This document shows, piece after piece, positions 7,008 through 7,583 of a stretch of DNA of 7,583 nucleotides. This stretch comes from Acetobacteraceae bacterium. GTDB taxonomy: Bacteria > Pseudomonadota > Alphaproteobacteria > Acetobacterales > Acetobacteraceae. The notes beneath the pieces are model-generated. The model saw nothing but the letters and a program-made list of their open reading frames with translations. It did not search any database and was not told the DNA's origin. Position 1 is the stretch's first letter; each line of letters begins with the position of its first letter. The stretch spans positions 1-7,583 of the forward strand of contig DAHWBL010000346.1 of assembly GCA_027323595.1 (NCBI GenBank), read 5' to 3'. The translations under genes were made by a program, and so were the position numbers.

Positions 7008-7012
7008 GGAGG
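7008..7012 (+). promoter_or_regulatory. Ribosome binding site of the small lipoprotein gene
   Basis: GGAGG is a full Shine-Dalgarno core located 8 nt before the ATG at 7021. It is among the best ribosome binding sites in the window and is a main reason for accepting the 37-codon frame as a gene. No convincing promoter was found between 6961 and 7007. Confidence 0.65.
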
Positions 7013-7020
7013 CCCAGCCG

Positions 7021-7134
7021 ATGCCCATCGCCCGCACGATTTTGCTGTTCGCCGCCGCGCTCACCCTGGGCGGCTGCGTGATCGCCCCCGGTCCTGGCTA
7101 TTACCGGCCCTACCCGCATTTCTGGTGGCGCTGA
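7021..7134 (+). CDS. Small predicted lipoprotein (37 aa)
   Basis: This 37-residue frame is too short for a standard ORF cutoff. It starts MPIARTILLFAAALTLGGC, a signal peptide with one arginine, a hydrophobic core and a lipobox LGGC with Cys19 as the lipidation site. The mature part is only 19 residues (CVIAPGPGYYRPYPHFWWR), rich in Tyr, Pro and Trp. Many proteobacteria carry tiny lipoproteins of this composition, usually unannotated and of unknown function. Support comes from the GGAGG ribosome binding site 8 nt upstream and from its position after a terminator. Its end overlaps the GTG start of the next regulator gene by 10 bp, so the two may be translationally coupled. It would be anchored in the inner or outer membrane; the residue after Cys is Val, which does not suggest inner-membrane retention. 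No function can be assigned. Confidence 0.7.
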   Translation: MPIARTILLFAAALTLGGCVIAPGPGYYRPYPHFWWR

Positions 7135-7583
7135 CCCCGCCCGACCCGGCCGAGCCTGCGCCGGCATCAACCCGGCGCGGCGGCCGCCCCTCGCGCGCCG
7201 ACGCCGAGCGCCTGGGCGAGCACATCCTCGCCGCCGCCGCCGCCCTGCTGCTCACCCAGGGCTTCGACGCCACCTCGATGGAGGCGATCGCCGCCAGCGC
7301 CGGCGTGTCCAAGCGCACCCTTTACGCCCGCTTCGCCGACAAGGGCGCGGTGCTGCGCGCGGTGGTGGCCGATCTGGTCGCAAGCCGCCTGCCCGGCTTC
7401 ACCGCCGCCCTCGCCGAGCCCGACCTGCCCGCCGCGCTCACCAACGCCGCCGGCCACATGCTCGACGCCGCCCTGCACCCCACCGGGCTCGGGCTCTACC
7501 GGCTGCTGGTCGCCGAGGCCGGCCGCATCCCCGCGCTGCCGGCGCTGCTGCACGAGGCCGGCGCCAACAGCGGCATCGCCCAG
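7125..7583 (+). CDS. TetR/AcrR-family transcriptional regulator (C-terminus beyond window)
   Basis: The first 153 codons of a second TetR-type regulator, cut by the right edge. There is a Pro/Ala-rich tail, then TRRGGRPSRADAERLGEHIL, a basic arm with a GRP core often seen in this family. The helix-turn-helix is at about 50-69 (TSMEAIAASAGVSKRTLYAR), followed by FADKGAVLRAVVADL. The ligand-binding domain begins near residue 90. No ATG exists upstream of Met52, which lies inside the DNA-binding domain. GTG 7125 is the only standard initiation codon I find in frame upstream of it, so it is the chosen start, although without a clear ribosome binding site. It overlaps the lipoprotein stop by 10 bp. 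The helix-turn-helix differs from that of the first regulator, so it likely recognises a different operator. Targets and ligand are not visible. Confidence 0.82.
   Translation, partial: MALTPPDPAEPAPASTRRGGRPSRADAERLGEHILAAAAALLLTQGFDATSMEAIAASAGVSKRTLYARFADKGAVLRAVVADLVASRLPGFTAALAEPDLPAALTNAAGHMLDAALHPTGLGLYRLLVAEAGRIPALPALLHEAGANSGIAQ

Noticed and set aside
5193..7064. A 623-codon open frame on the minus strand opposite the hydroxylase gene
   Set aside because: It is antisense to a clear flavoprotein gene with FAD motifs. The translation is a Gly/Ala/Arg/His-rich string without domain landmarks, as expected from GC-rich codon bias on the opposite strand.

Overview
This is a GC-rich window with compact, co-oriented genes. 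The proteins look alphaproteobacterial, possibly Acetobacteraceae/Rhodospirillales, but that placement rests on protein style only and is tentative. It contains no tRNA, rRNA, CRISPR array, insertion sequence or integrase that I can see.

Minus-strand operon (4458 down to 1 and beyond the window). Five genes read leftwards: an extended-SDR NAD(P)-dependent epimerase/dehydratase-like protein (4458-3496), a creatinase/prolidase-fold (M24-like) protein (3485-2265), a secreted substrate-binding protein of the branched-chain amino acid (Liv) ABC type (2243-1065), a LivH-type permease (1043-174) and the N-terminus of a LivM-type permease (181-1, cut by the edge). Gaps are 10 to 21 bp, and the last two genes overlap by 8 bp. 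The ATPase genes (livG/livF-like) probably follow outside the window.

Control region (4459-4543). A near-perfect 18-bp palindrome, TAACTCACGCGAGAGTTA, lies between the divergent epimerase and tetR genes. It falls within the spacer of a candidate minus-strand promoter and just after the -10 of a candidate plus-strand promoter. This is the classical layout of a TetR repressor controlling both itself and the divergent operon.

Plus-strand unit (4529-6960). The tetR gene is followed after 31 bp by an FAD-dependent aromatic hydroxylase resembling MhpA (5301-6935). A hairpin plus T-run that begins in the stop codon is a likely terminator.

Right end (7021-7583). A 37-residue lipoprotein gene with a strong ribosome binding site overlaps the GTG start of a second, unrelated TetR-family regulator, which runs off the window.

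Working model (inference): the TetR senses a small, probably aromatic, ligand and controls its import (Liv-type transporter with an SBP of the aromatic-acid kind), ring hydroxylation (MhpA-like) and further processing by the SDR and the creatinase-like protein. The M24 protein has lost four of the five canonical metal-ligand positions by my hand alignment. It is therefore more likely a metal-independent creatinase-type hydrolase than an Xaa-Pro aminopeptidase. The substrate is unknown, and that makes the locus worth a second look.
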